Positions 25,827-34,514 of a stretch of DNA of 64,000 nucleotides are shown here, one piece after another; within the stretch, counting starts at the first letter, position 1; every line of letters begins with the position of its first letter. The stretch comes from Micromonospora sp. CB01531 (GTDB lineage Bacteria > Actinomycetota > Actinomycetes > Mycobacteriales > Micromonosporaceae). The notes beneath the pieces are model-generated. The model searched no databases. It saw only the letters and a list, made by a program, of their open reading frames with translations, and was not told where the DNA came from. Position numbers and translations under genes: made by a program. The stretch is taken from contig NZ_LWLS01000062.1 in the NCBI RefSeq assembly GCF_001905095.1, forward strand, positions 62,001 through 126,000. Reading direction: 5' to 3'.

Positions 25827-28418
25827 TCAGGCGGCGGTGACGGTCAGGCCTTCCTTGCTGTCGGCCAGGTCGACCTTGACCGTGTCGCCGTCGCGGATCT
25901 GGCCGGCCAGCAGCGCCTTCGCGAGCTGGTCGCCGATCGCCGACTGCACCAGCCGGCGCAGCGGACGGGCGCCGTAGATCGGGTCGTACCCGTGCTCGGC
26001 GAGCCAACTCCGGGCCGGGTCGGTGATCGCCAGGCCGAGCCGGCGGTCGGCCAGCCGGCGGCGCATCCGGTCCAGCTGAATGTCGACAATGGCCCGCAGA
26101 TCCTCGCCCTGCAGGGCGGCGAACACCACGATGTCGTCGAGGCGGTTGAGGAACTCCGGCTTGAAGTGCGACCGGACCACCGCGAGGACGCCCTCCCGGC
26201 GCTGCTCCTCGGTCAGCGTCAGGTCGCTGATCACCGACGAACCCAGGTTCGAGGTGAGGATCAGGATCGCGTTGCGGAAGTCCACGGTACGGCCCTGACC
26301 GTCGGTGAGCCGGCCGTCGTCGAGCACCTGGAGCAGCACGTCGAAGACGTCGGGGTGGGCCTTCTCGACCTCGTCCAGCAGCACCACCGAGTACGGCCGG
26401 CGGCGCACCGCCTCGGTGAGCTGGCCGCCCTCCTCGTAGCCGATGTACCCGGGCGGGGCACCGACCAGACGGGCGACGGAGTGCTTCTCGCCGTACTCGC
26501 TCATGTCGATGCGGACCATGGCCCGCTCGTCGTCGAAGAGGAACTCGGCGAGCGCCTTGGCCAGCTCGGTCTTGCCGACACCGGTCGGGCCGAGGAAGAG
26601 GAAGCTGCCGGTCGGACGGTCCGGGTCGGCGACACCGGCCCGGGCACGCCGGACCGCGTCGGCGACCGCGCCGACCGCCTCGCGCTGGCCGACCACCCGG
26701 GAACCCAGCGACTCCTCCATCCGGAGCAGCTTGGCGGTCTCCCCCTCCAGCAGCCGGCCGGCGGGGATGCCGGTCCAGGAGGCGACCACGGCGGCGATAT
26801 CGTCCGCGCCGACCTCCTCCTTGAGCATCGCGCCGTCGGCCTGGAGCCGGGCCAGCTCCTCCTCGGCCTGCGTCAGCTCGGCCTTGAGGGCGGGGATGCG
26901 GCCGTACCGCAGCTCGGCGGCGCGTTCCAGCTCGCCGTCGCGCTCGGCCCGCTCGGCCTCGCCGCCGAGCCGCTCCAGCTCCTCCTTGGCCGTGGAGAGC
27001 TTGGTGATGTGACTCTTCTCCAGCTGCCAGCGCTCGGAGAGCACGGTGAGCTGCTCCCGCTTGTCGGCCAGTTCCTTGCGCAGCCGCTCCAGCCGCTCGG
27101 CGGAGGCGGCGTCCGGCTCCTTGGCCAGCGCCATCTCCTCGATCTCGAGCCGGCGCACCGCCCGCTCGATCTCGTCCACCTCGACCGGCCGGGAGTCGAT
27201 CTCCATCCGGAGCCGGGACGCGGACTCGTCGACCAGGTCGATCGCCTTGTCCGGCAGGAACCGGTCGGTGATGTAGCGGTCGGACAGGGAGGCCGCGGCG
27301 ACCAGCGCGGCATCGGTGATCCGTACGCCGTGGTGCACCTCGTAGCGCTCCTTGAGGCCGCGCAGGATGCCGATGGTGTCCTCGATGGTCGGCTCGCCGA
27401 CCAGCACCGGCTGGAAGCGGCGCTCCAGCGCCGGGTCCTTCTCGATGTGCTCGCGGTATTCGTCCAGCGTGGTCGCACCGACCATCCGCAGCTCGCCCCG
27501 GGCCAGCATCGGCTTGAGCATGTTGCCGGCGTCCATCGAACCCTCACCCTTGCCGGCGCCGACCACGGTGTGCAGCTCGTCGAGGAAGGTGATGACCTGG
27601 CCGTCGGAGTTCTTGATCTCCTCCAGCACCGACTTCAGCCGCTCCTCGAACTGCCCGCGGTACTGCGCGCCGGCCACCATCGCGCCGAGGTCGAGCGAGA
27701 CGAGCTTCTTGTCCCGCAGCGACTCGGGTACGTCACCGGCGACGATGCGCTGGGCCAGGCCCTCGACGATGGCCGTCTTGCCGACGCCCGGCTCACCGAT
27801 CAGCACCGGGTTGTTCTTGGTACGCCGGGACAGCACCTGGATCACCCGGCGGATCTCGGAGTCCCGGCCGATGACCGGGTCGATCTTTCCCTCGCGGGCG
27901 CTGGCGGTCAGGTCGACGCCGTACTTGGCGAGGGCCTGGTAGGTCTGCTCCGGGTCGGCGGTGGTAACCCGGCGGTCCCCGCCGCGGACGGTCGGGAAGG
28001 CGGCGACCAGGTTCTCCTCGGTGGCCCCGGCGTTCTTGAGGGCGACGGAGACCGCGCCACCCACCCGGGCCAGGCCGGCCAGCAGGTGCTCGGTCGAGGT
28101 GTATTCGTCGCCTAGCGGCCGGGCGATCTGCTCGGCGGCGCCGATGGCGTTGACGAACTCGCGGGCCAGGGTGGGCTCGGCGATGCTGGAGCCGTGCGCG
28201 GCGGGCAGGGCGTCGACTGAGCGCTGGGCGACCCGGCGCAGCTCGGCGGGGTCGGCCCCGACGGCGCGCAGCAGGCCGGCGGCGGTCGAACCCTCGGTGT
28301 CGAGCAGCGACAGCAGCAGGTGCCAGGGCTCCACGGTGGCGTGGCCGCGCTGGTTCGCCAGCGCGACGCCGCCGGTGATGGTCTCGCGGCTCTTGGTGGT
28401 GAGGCGTTCCGTGTTCAT
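25827..28418 (-). CDS. clpB: ATP-dependent disaggregase ClpB
   Basis: An 863-residue hexameric AAA+ chaperone that, with DnaK/DnaJ/GrpE, resolves protein aggregates. The N-domain ([21 protein letters not shown]) has the Clp_N repeats. NBD1 carries Walker [14 protein letters not shown] near residue 205. The coiled-coil middle domain is at about 410-530 ([21 protein letters not shown]). NBD2 has Walker [14 protein letters not shown] near 605 and a second sensor region with [11 protein letters not shown]. Length is normal. ATG 28418 follows a GGGGGAG ribosome site. A 25-bp HAIR-type palindrome 44 nt upstream places it under HspR. Confidence 0.97.
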   Translation of the reverse strand: MNTERLTTKSRETITGGVALANQRGHATVEPWHLLLSLLDTEGSTAAGLLRAVGADPAELRRVAQRSVDALPAAHGSSIAEPTLAREFVNAIGAAEQIARPLGDEYTSTEHLLAGLARVGGAVSVALKNAGATEENLVAAFPTVRGGDRRVTTADPEQTYQALAKYGVDLTASAREGKIDPVIGRDSEIRRVIQVLSRRTKNNPVLIGEPGVGKTAIVEGLAQRIVAGDVPESLRDKKLVSLDLGAMVAGAQYRGQFEERLKSVLEEIKNSDGQVITFLDELHTVVGAGKGEGSMDAGNMLKPMLARGELRMVGATTLDEYREHIEKDPALERRFQPVLVGEPTIEDTIGILRGLKERYEVHHGVRITDAALVAAASLSDRYITDRFLPDKAIDLVDESASRLRMEIDSRPVEVDEIERAVRRLEIEEMALAKEPDAASAERLERLRKELADKREQLTVLSERWQLEKSHITKLSTAKEELERLGGEAERAERDGELERAAELRYGRIPALKAELTQAEEELARLQADGAMLKEEVGADDIAAVVASWTGIPAGRLLEGETAKLLRMEESLGSRVVGQREAVGAVADAVRRARAGVADPDRPTGSFLFLGPTGVGKTELAKALAEFLFDDERAMVRIDMSEYGEKHSVARLVGAPPGYIGYEEGGQLTEAVRRRPYSVVLLDEVEKAHPDVFDVLLQVLDDGRLTDGQGRTVDFRNAILILTSNLGSSVISDLTLTEEQRREGVLAVVRSHFKPEFLNRLDDIVVFAALQGEDLRAIVDIQLDRMRRRLADRRLGLAITDPARSWLAEHGYDPIYGARPLRRLVQSAIGDQLAKALLAGQIRDGDTVKVDLADSKEGLTVTAA

Positions 28419-28461
28419 GGGCTCCCCCGGATCGGCGTGTCCACTAGAACCGACACAACCA

Positions 28462-28486
28462 GAGTTGAGCCTATTCCGCTCAACTC
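28462..28486 (-). promoter_or_regulatory. HAIR-type HspR operator of clpB
   Basis: Perfect GAGTTGAGC-N7-GCTCAACTC, matching the HspR-binding HAIR pattern (consensus CTTGAGT-N7-ACTCAAG) in 6-bp core and spacing. It is 44 nt upstream of the clpB ATG, where it would cover the promoter. Confidence 0.8.
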
Positions 28487-28503
28487 CAACGGTGTGAGCT
28501 GAC

Positions 28504-29145
28504 TCACTCGGAGCGTCGCCACCGCCAGTCGAACTCCCCGACCGCCGGCGGCGGCCCGGGCAGTGGCGGCTCGGTCACGGAAAGACCGGCCAGCAGCAGC
28601 GCCAGGTGCCGGCGACGCAACTCCCGGGTCCGCTCCGGATCGGGTACGCGGATCGCGGTGCAGCCCTCCAGCAGCAACCCGACGTCCTGCACCACCACAT
28701 CCGCGCGGAGCCGACCGGTCGCCCTGGCCCGCTCGACCAGCTCCGCCGTGAGCTCACCGGAGCGCAGCGCGTCCCGCCCCATCTCCTCGGTCGGCGTGAA
28801 GGTGCCGGCGAGATGCACGGTCAGCGAGTGCACGTCGGCATCGACGACACGCTCCAGGAACCCGGCGAAGGCCCGCCAGCCGTCCGGGTCGGCGGCGGAC
28901 TCCTCCGCCACGGCGATGTACCGCCGCAGGCCGTCGTGGCAGAGCGTGCGGAGCAGGTCCTCCTTACCGGCGTAGCGCCGATAGAGCGCGCTGATGCCGA
29001 CGCCGGCCCGCTCGGCCACCGCAGCGATGGGCGCCTTCGGGTCAGCCAGGAAGACGGCGCGGGCAGCCTCCAGGATCACCGCGTCGTTCCGGGCGGCCTG
29101 GGCACGGCGGCCGGGGAGCTGGGGAGCGTCGGTCGGGTTCGGCAT
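28504..29145 (-). CDS. TetR-family transcriptional regulator
   Basis: A 213-residue repressor: HTH at residues 20-65 (ILEAARAVFLADPKAPIAAVAERAGVGISALYRRYAGKEDLL), then a helical ligand-binding domain with no close family features. ATG 29145 is the start. It is divergent from an epoxide-hydrolase gene, with two GGAAC-type palindromes between them, so it very likely controls itself and that enzyme. The inducer is unknown; the partner enzyme suggests an epoxide or hydrophobic xenobiotic (inference). The C-terminus (EFDWRWRRSE) is polar. Confidence 0.9.
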   Translation of the reverse strand: MPNPTDAPQLPGRRAQAARNDAVILEAARAVFLADPKAPIAAVAERAGVGISALYRRYAGKEDLLRTLCHDGLRRYIAVAEESAADPDGWRAFAGFLERVVDADVHSLTVHLAGTFTPTEEMGRDALRSGELTAELVERARATGRLRADVVVQDVGLLLEGCTAIRVPDPERTRELRRRHLALLLAGLSVTEPPLPGPPPAVGEFDWRWRRSE

Positions 29146-29162
29146 GACTCCAGGCTAGCAGT

Positions 29163-29211
29163 GGAACGGATCGTTCCGCTCTGCTATTGTGAAGCGGAAC
29201 GAAACATTCCG
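29163..29211. promoter_or_regulatory. Paired operator palindromes in the TetR/epoxide hydrolase divergon
   Basis: Site 1 is GGAACG-GAT-CGTTCC (29163-29177). Site 2 is CGGAACG-AAA-CATTCCG (29195-29211, one mismatch). Both share GGAAC-N5-GTTCC/ATTCC geometry and flank a possible -10-like TATTGT at 29185-29190. Site 2 lies 18 nt before ATG 29229. Confidence 0.75.
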
Positions 29212-29228
29212 TTCTGAAGGAGCAGCGC

Positions 29229-30365
29229 ATGTCCAGCATCGCCATCCGCCCGTTCCGCGTCGAGATCCCGCAGTCCGCGCTCGACGACCTGGCCGGCCGA
29301 CTGCGCCGCACCAACTGGCCCGGAGAGCTGCCCGCCGCCGGCGCCACGTACGGAATGCCGACCGGCCGGGTCCGCGAGCTGGCGACCTACTGGCTGGAGA
29401 AGTTCGACTGGCGGGCGGTGGAGGCGCGGCTCAACGCGCACCCGCAGTTCGTCACCGAGATCGATGGCGAGGACATCCACTTCCTGCACGTCCGGTCTTC
29501 CCGGCCGGACGCCACCCCGCTGGTGCTCACCCACGGCTGGCCCGGCTCGGTGGTCGAATACCTGGACGTGATCGCCCCGCTGACCGAGCCGGCCGACCCG
29601 GACTCGCCGGCGTTCCACCTGGTCATCCCGTCGCTGCCCGGCTTCGGCTTCTCCGGCCCGACCCGCAGCGCCGGCTGGAACCGCTACCGCACCGCCCGAG
29701 CCTGGGCCGACCTGATGGCCCGCCTCGGCTACGACCGCTACGGCGCGGTCGGCAACGACGGTGGTTCGTTGGTGTCGCCCGAGGTCGGCCGGATCGACTC
29801 GGAGCACGTACTCGGCGTGCACGTCACCCAGCTCTTTTCGTTCCCGTCCGGCGACCCGGCCGAGTTCGCCGGACTCTCCGAGGCCGACCAGGCCGCGCTC
29901 AAGCACCTGCAGTGGTTCTACGAGAACAAGTTCTCCTTCAACCAGGTCCACAGCCAGCAGCCGCAGACCCTGGCGTTCGCGCTGGCCGACTCACCCGTCG
30001 GGCTGCTCGCCTGGAACGCGCAACTCTTCGACGAGAGCCTGGACGCCGACTTCATCCTGGCTAACGTGGCGATCTACTGGTTCACCGGCACGGCCGCCTC
30101 GTCCATGCGGTTCTACTGGGAGGACGCGCACACCGCCGAGCACCCGACCGGGCCGACGACCACGCCCACGGCGCTGGCCATGTTCCCCGGCGACTTCCAG
30201 TCGATCCGCCGCTTCGCCGAGCGGGACCACGGCAACATCGTGCGGTGGACGGCGTACCAGACCGAGGTCGAGGGGCGCGGCGACGTCGGCGGGCACTACG
30301 CCGCCCACGAGGCGACGGATGTGCTGGTCGGCGATATCCGGGAGTTCTTCGCGTCGCTCCGCTGA
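29229..30365 (+). CDS. Epoxide hydrolase (EHN-domain, alpha/beta hydrolase)
   Basis: A 378-residue enzyme of the microsomal-type epoxide hydrolase family. The N-terminal EHN domain (residues 1-105: IRPFRVEIPQSALDDLAGRL, RTNWPGE, YWLEKFDWRAVEARLNAHPQF) precedes the alpha/beta hydrolase core. The oxyanion motif is LTHGWPGSVVEYLD. The expected nucleophile position reads VGNDGGSLVS, with Asp in a G-N-D-G-G turn. PSLPGFGFSG and FPGDFQSIRRFAERDHGNIVRW fit the family. ATG 29229 follows GAAGGAGCAGCGC. It is divergent to the TetR gene and followed by a strong terminator. The substrate is unknown. Confidence 0.88.
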   Translation: MSSIAIRPFRVEIPQSALDDLAGRLRRTNWPGELPAAGATYGMPTGRVRELATYWLEKFDWRAVEARLNAHPQFVTEIDGEDIHFLHVRSSRPDATPLVLTHGWPGSVVEYLDVIAPLTEPADPDSPAFHLVIPSLPGFGFSGPTRSAGWNRYRTARAWADLMARLGYDRYGAVGNDGGSLVSPEVGRIDSEHVLGVHVTQLFSFPSGDPAEFAGLSEADQAALKHLQWFYENKFSFNQVHSQQPQTLAFALADSPVGLLAWNAQLFDESLDADFILANVAIYWFTGTAASSMRFYWEDAHTAEHPTGPTTTPTALAMFPGDFQSIRRFAERDHGNIVRWTAYQTEVEGRGDVGGHYAAHEATDVLVGDIREFFASLR

Positions 30366-30380
30366 GCATCGGCCGCTCAC

Positions 30381-30413
30381 GTGCCCGGTCGGGATCCGGT
30401 CCCGATCGGGCAC
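30381..30413 (+). terminator. Terminator after the epoxide hydrolase
   Basis: 14-bp stem (30381-30394 / 30400-30413) with one G-U pair and a 5-nt loop, 15 bp past the stop and just before the converging small gene. Confidence 0.75.
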
Positions 30414-30425
30414 GACTCACCGCGG

Positions 30426-30677
30426 TCAGCGGGGCAGGCGCGCGGTGCAGGGAGTCTCGTGGTCGGCCCGCAGGATGCACCGGCGGCCGTCGTCGAGACG
30501 GTGGTCGCAGAACACGCGATGGCGTACCCCCTGGTTGTCCTCGGCGGAGACGGTGGTCTCGCCGGAGTCGACGTGGGTGAGGAAGGCCAGCGAGCGGGCG
30601 GCGGTCCGGCCGAGCATCTTCGCCCGAGCCAGGTCGGGTGCCCGGACCGGCAGGTGGATGACGTAGCGGCTGGTCAC
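30426..30677 (-). CDS. Small protein with Cys/His cluster, unknown function
   Basis: An 83-residue protein from GTG 30677 (MTSRYVIHLPVRAPDLARAKMLG) that overlaps the DivIVA-like stop by 4 nt (GTGA). A longer frame exists but has a non-coding-looking head. The C-terminal half has VFCDHRLDDGRRCILRADHETPC: three Cys and two His spaced like a small zinc ribbon (inference). The N-terminal part (DLARAKMLGRTAARSLAFLTHVDSGE) looks like a compact alpha/beta unit. I do not recognise the family. Confidence 0.65.
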   Translation of the reverse strand: MTSRYVIHLPVRAPDLARAKMLGRTAARSLAFLTHVDSGETTVSAEDNQGVRHRVFCDHRLDDGRRCILRADHETPCTARLPR

Positions 30678-30991
30678 GGGCGCCGGGCCAGGTCGCGCAT
30701 GGTGGGGGCCTGGCGGGACTGCCACTCGCGGAGCGCGTCCTTGATCCGGGCCGTTTCCGCCCGACTGCGGACCACCTCGGCCTGCGCCGCGGCAAGATCG
30801 CCGGCGACGCGATCGAGGAACGCGGCGACCTCGACCGGGTCCAGGCCGCGCCGCCGGGTGGCGAAGGTGCGGCTCCGCACCTGCCACGGCCGCAACGGCA
30901 GGTACGACGCCGAGCGGTAGGCGCCGGCCGGCGGCTGGTTGATCGGGCCGGCCTTCCGGCGCCTCGACAGGGGTCGCAGGAGGTTACGCAC
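30674..30991 (-). CDS. Small DivIVA-domain protein
   Basis: A 105-residue protein from GTG 30991, chosen for AGGGA 8 nt upstream. After a basic head (RNLLRPLSRRRKAG), residues 45-100 resemble the DivIVA/Wag31 membrane-binding and coiled-coil start: RSRTFATRRRGLDPVEVAAFLDRVAGDLAAAQAEV, where full-length DivIVA has F...RGYDxxEVDxFL. The coiled coil is very short. DivIVA proteins mark poles and septa; this truncated form may act as an accessory. It is coupled to the Cys/His protein downstream and divergent from a GntR regulator. Confidence 0.75.
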   Translation of the reverse strand: MRNLLRPLSRRRKAGPINQPPAGAYRSASYLPLRPWQVRSRTFATRRRGLDPVEVAAFLDRVAGDLAAAQAEVVRSRAETARIKDALREWQSRQAPTMRDLARRP

Positions 30992-31094
30992 GACGCTGAT
31001 CCCTTCTCGACATCCGCGAGGTCGGGACGGAGCACGGGGATGCCCGTCCCGACCAGGTGAGCGCCCCAGTGCCATCCGGAAGCGTTCACAGGGA

Positions 31095-31120
31095 ACCTAC
31101 AATCGGTAGCGGTTGTAGGT
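31095..31120. promoter_or_regulatory. Inverted repeat between DivIVA-like and GntR genes
   Basis: ACCTACAA-N10-TTGTAGGT, a perfect 8-bp repeat in the divergent region. A separate GGTTGGAGGTTG stretch follows at 31145-31156. Candidate operator for the adjacent GntR protein. Confidence 0.6.
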
Positions 31121-31195
31121 CAACGACCAACCCACGATTGCTTGAGGTTGGAGGTTGCTGCGTGATCGAATGGGCGTGCCATCCGGGGAGTGTGT

Positions 31196-31414
31196 ATGCC
31201 CAAGCAGCAGTACCAGGTGCTCGCAGACGAGCTGAAGAGCAAGATCGATTCGGGAGAATGGCCGCCCGGCACCAAGCTGCCGAGCCGGTCACAACTATGC
31301 AAGGAATACGGCGTGTCGGACACCGTGGTCGGCAAGGCGATGATGATCCTGCGCGCGACCGGTCTGACCGAGACCCTCGAAGGGGTCGGCGTCTTCGTCG
31401 CCGAGCCACAGTAG
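31196..31414 (+). CDS. Minimal GntR-family winged-helix regulator
   Basis: A 72-residue protein, essentially only the GntR HTH: MPKQQYQVLADELKSKIDSGEW, PPGTKLPSRSQLCKEYGVSDTVVGKAMMILRATGL, and wing EGVGVFVAEPQ. It ends where normal GntR proteins begin an effector domain. ATG 31196 is preferred over GTG/ATG two codons earlier. Such short GntR repressors are common in actinomycete integrative elements and small regulatory cassettes. The divergent DivIVA-like/Cys-His pair and the palindrome between them make it their likely regulator. Confidence 0.85.
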   Translation: MPKQQYQVLADELKSKIDSGEWPPGTKLPSRSQLCKEYGVSDTVVGKAMMILRATGLTETLEGVGVFVAEPQ

Positions 31415-31508
31415 GCCGGGCACAAGCGATTCAGGTCCGAAGGACGCCACCACAGACGCCGGTCGCCGGAGCGCCGCGGGGACGAGCGCGGCCCCAGAGG
31501 CCGAGCCG

Positions 31509-32600
31509 TCAGCCGCCGACCAGGACCACCCTGATCCACCTGCGAGCGCCCACCGGGCCGACGGCGAGCACCGTCTCGTCCGGGGCGCGGGCCGCGAGCG
31601 TGCCGTCAGCGAGCAGCGACAGGTAGTGCTCGGGGCCGACCGGCCAGCGGACCCGCTCGTACCGGCCGTCGACCACCACCCCCACGCCGTCCGGCCCGGT
31701 CACCGCCACCCGCCCGGCGCCGGCGGGGGCCACCGAGTGGATCCGGTCCGGGCGGCCGTCGGCGCGCACCAACTGCCAGTTGCCCCGGTAGCGCCAGAGC
31801 GCCGGGAAGCCCGTCCGGTCCGGTCGCTCCCCGACCAGCCAGGCCTCGCCGTCGGGCGAGCGCATCACCCGCACCACGCCGACCTCGCCGTCGGGTGCCG
31901 GCACCTCCGTCCGCTGCCAGCGCCGTCCCTGGTCCGCGGAGACCGCGGCGTACGGCCTCCCGTCGCTCGCGCCGGCCGCCACCAGCAGGTCCTCGACCTC
32001 GCGCACGGTGTTCACGGCCGGCAGTCCCGGCTGGGCGGCCAACGGTCGCAGCCGGCGGCCGTCCCAGCGGGCCACCTGGCCGTCCTGCTCGGCCACCTGG
32101 AACTGGCCGTTGGCACCCGACAGCACCGGAGGCGGCGCGGGTCCCGGGTGGTGGGTGAAGGTGACGCCGCCGTCGGTCGAGGCGTACCAGCCGAACGGCT
32201 CGGCGGCGAGCACCAGCAGGCCCTTCGGGGCGTAAAGCTGCTGGTTGTCGGCGACCGGCCGGGGATGCGGCAGCGCCCGCCAGGACCGCCCACCGTCCCC
32301 GGTGGCGAAGAGCAGCGCCGGGCAGTCCCGGCCGGGCGGCCGGCCGTCGCAGGTGGCGAAGAGGGCGTACGCCTGGTCGGCGTCGACGAACTCGACGAAC
32401 GGCGGGTCGTACCGGTCGGGGACGGCGACCTGCACGCGGCGTACCTCGTCGACGTCGGCGACCGGCGGCGCGGTCGCCGACGGGCGGGGCGACGCGGAGG
32501 CCCGGTTCGGCGGTGGCCGGCGGACGTCGCCGATCGAGCAGGCCGTCAGCACGGGCAGCAGCAGGAGGATAACCAGCCGGCAGGATCTTGCCGAATCCAT
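31509..32600 (-). CDS. Secreted lipoprotein with Asp-box beta-propeller repeats
   Basis: A 363-residue exported lipoprotein. The signal peptide RLVILLLLPVLTACSIG has lipobox LTAC with the acylated Cys near residue 21. A Pro/Ser/Ala linker follows. Asp-box (sialidase/BNR-type) motifs recur: GDGGRSWRALPHP, TDGGVTFTHHPG and ADQGRRWQRTEVP, each SxDxGxxW-like. They suggest a six- or seven-bladed propeller on the outer face of the membrane. None of the catalytic sialidase residues is recognised, so a binding or sensing role is more likely (inference). It converges on the GntR gene and is divergent from the antiporter operon. Confidence 0.8.
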   Translation of the reverse strand: MDSARSCRLVILLLLPVLTACSIGDVRRPPPNRASASPRPSATAPPVADVDEVRRVQVAVPDRYDPPFVEFVDADQAYALFATCDGRPPGRDCPALLFATGDGGRSWRALPHPRPVADNQQLYAPKGLLVLAAEPFGWYASTDGGVTFTHHPGPAPPPVLSGANGQFQVAEQDGQVARWDGRRLRPLAAQPGLPAVNTVREVEDLLVAAGASDGRPYAAVSADQGRRWQRTEVPAPDGEVGVVRVMRSPDGEAWLVGERPDRTGFPALWRYRGNWQLVRADGRPDRIHSVAPAGAGRVAVTGPDGVGVVVDGRYERVRWPVGPEHYLSLLADGTLAARAPDETVLAVGPVGARRWIRVVLVGG

Positions 32601-32629
32601 CCGAGCTCCAACCAGGTAACCTCGCCTGC

Positions 32630-33130
32630 GTGCGAGTACGTGTCGAACAGACTGCCTTACCGGGGATCGGCGTACGTCACGACCTGGTGACGGAATCGGG
32701 CCGCCGGGTCGGCGTGGTCTCCCACCGCAACGGCCGACGGGATCTCGTCCTCTACGACCCGGACGATCCCGACTCCTGTCAGGCCGACATCCCGCTGACG
32801 GACGACGAGGCGGAGGCGCTCGCCGACATTCTCGGCGCGTCGCTGATGCTCGGCCAGCTCTCCGGGCTGCGTGAGCAGGCCGCAGGGCTGCTCACCGAGC
32901 AGATTGCCATCCCGGCCGGCTCGAAGTACGTCAACAAGCGGCTGGGCGACACCAAGGCGCGTACCCGCACCAGCGCCTCCATCGTGGCGGTGCTGCGGGA
33001 CGGCGAGGTCATCGTCTCGCCGGACCCGACCTTCCGCTTCGCGGCCGGTGACGTCGTGGTCGTGGTGGGCACCCGCCAGGGCCTCGACGGGGTGAGCGCA
33101 ATCCTTGCCGACACCGACCCGGACGGCTGA
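32630..33130 (+). CDS. KhtT-like regulatory subunit of K+/H+ antiporter (TrkA-C domain)
   Basis: A 166-residue cytoplasmic protein. GTG 32630 (MRVRVEQTALPGIGVRHDLVTESG) gives the KhtT-type N-domain, and an upstream in-frame ATG was rejected. The N-terminal segment has VGVVSHRNGRRDLVLYDPDDPD. Residues about 80-165 are a TrkA-C (RCK-C) domain: IAIPAGSKYVNKRLGDTKARTRTSASIVAVLRDGEVIVSPDPTFRFAAGDVVVVVGTRQ. KhtT homologues bind c-di-AMP and gate the partner antiporter. The partner gene starts 5 bp downstream. Confidence 0.88.
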   Translation: MRVRVEQTALPGIGVRHDLVTESGRRVGVVSHRNGRRDLVLYDPDDPDSCQADIPLTDDEAEALADILGASLMLGQLSGLREQAAGLLTEQIAIPAGSKYVNKRLGDTKARTRTSASIVAVLRDGEVIVSPDPTFRFAAGDVVVVVGTRQGLDGVSAILADTDPDG

Positions 33131-33135
33131 CGCGG

Positions 33136-34344
33136 ATGCACGAAACCACAATTCTGCTCATCGAGGTCGGCGCGCTACTGCTGCTGCTCGGCCTGCTCGG
33201 CCGGCTCAGTCGCCGGGTCGGCCTCTCGCCCATCCCCCTCTACCTGCTCGCCGGGCTCGCCTTCGGCCACGGCGGCCTGCTGCCGCTCAACGCCAGCGAG
33301 GAGTTCTTCGCCGTCGGCGCGGAGATCGGCGTCATCCTGCTGCTGGTCATGCTCGGCCTGGAATACAGCGCCAACGAACTGGTGGGCAACCTCCGCTCGG
33401 CGGCCCCGGCCGGCCTGATCGACGCGGTGCTCAACGCGCTGCCCGGCTTCGCCTTCGCGCTGCTGCTCGGCTGGGGCTGGATCGCCGCCGTAGTGCTCGC
33501 CGGCGTCACCTGGGTCTCCTCGTCCGGGGTGATCGCCAAGGTCCTCGGCGACCTCGGCCGGGTCGGTAACCGGGAAACCCCGGTGATCCTCTCCGTGCTG
33601 GTGATCGAGGACCTGGCAATGGCCCTCTACCTGCCGCTGCTCACCGCGCTGCTCGCCGGGGTCGGCCTGGTCAAGGGCGGTGTGGCGCTCGCCGTCGCGG
33701 TGCTCACCGTGGTCGTCGTGCTGGCCGTCGCCATCCGGTACGGCCACCTGATCTCCGCGGCGCTCTCCGCGAAGGACCCCGAGGCGCTGCTGCTCGGGGT
33801 GCTCGGCCTGACTCTGCTGGTCGCTGGCGTCGCGGCCAAGCTGCAGGTGTCCGCGGCGGTCGGGGCGTTCCTGGTCGGCATCGCCCTCTCCGGCCCGGTG
33901 GCGCACCACGCGACGGAGTTGCTCTCCCCGCTGCGGGACCTCTTCGCCGCGGTCTTCTTCGTGTTCTTCGGGCTGGTCACCAACCCGCTGGACATGCCCC
34001 CGGTGCTGCTGCCGGCCCTGGGCCTGGCCGTGGTCACCATGGGGACGAAGCTGCTCACCGGTTATCTGGCGGCCCGGCGCGCCGGGATCGCCGAGCCCGG
34101 TCGCTGGCGGGCCGGCTTCGCGCTCACCCCGCGCGGCGAGTTCTCCATCGTCATCGCCGGGCTCGCCGTCGCCGCCGCGCAACCTGTCGAACCGAAGCTG
34201 GCGGCGCTCGCCACCGCGTACGTGCTGATCACCGTGGTGACCGGGCCGATGCTGGCCCGTCTGCCCGACCTGCCCTGGTTCAAGCGCTGGCTGCGCCAGC
34301 GCACCGCCGCCCGGCGGCCCGTCCCGGTGGGGGCGGCCGACTGA
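33136..34344 (+). CDS. CPA2-family cation/proton antiporter (KhtU/KefB-like)
   Basis: A 402-residue polytopic protein with about 12 hydrophobic segments. Characteristic CPA2 pieces: GLSPIPLYLLAGLAFGHGG, LLLVMLGLEYSANEL, VTWVSSSGVIAKVLGDLG, LSVLVIEDLAMALYLPLL (the conserved acidic pair of the ion path) and FFVFFGLVTNPLDMP. Near the C-terminus GEFSIVIAGLAV marks the last helices. It lacks the cytosolic KTN domain of KefB, because that function is in the separate KhtT-like protein. Role: K+ or other monovalent cation efflux in exchange for protons; the ion is not proven. Confidence 0.9.
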   Translation: MHETTILLIEVGALLLLLGLLGRLSRRVGLSPIPLYLLAGLAFGHGGLLPLNASEEFFAVGAEIGVILLLVMLGLEYSANELVGNLRSAAPAGLIDAVLNALPGFAFALLLGWGWIAAVVLAGVTWVSSSGVIAKVLGDLGRVGNRETPVILSVLVIEDLAMALYLPLLTALLAGVGLVKGGVALAVAVLTVVVVLAVAIRYGHLISAALSAKDPEALLLGVLGLTLLVAGVAAKLQVSAAVGAFLVGIALSGPVAHHATELLSPLRDLFAAVFFVFFGLVTNPLDMPPVLLPALGLAVVTMGTKLLTGYLAARRAGIAEPGRWRAGFALTPRGEFSIVIAGLAVAAAQPVEPKLAALATAYVLITVVTGPMLARLPDLPWFKRWLRQRTAARRPVPVGAAD

Positions 34345-34514
34345 CCCTGATCGGGCCGGGTCGACCGTACGGTGGACCCGGCCCGGCCAACGGTCACCGA
34401 ATTGGTTCCGGGAAGGTCTACCGCAGGTACACGCAACCGCGTTACCGTGTCGCCCCAGCAGCCAGGGTCCGCGGGTGGCTGGTGCCCCCGCCAGCGGAAA
34501 CGGAAGGTTGGCCG

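Noticed and set aside
24543..28115. 1190-codon open frame on the plus strand
   Set aside because: It covers the complement of clpB and neighbouring genes, all of which have clear motifs on the minus strand.
31196..31414. Integrative element boundary near the short GntR gene
   Set aside because: No tRNA, integrase or direct-repeat att site is visible around it.
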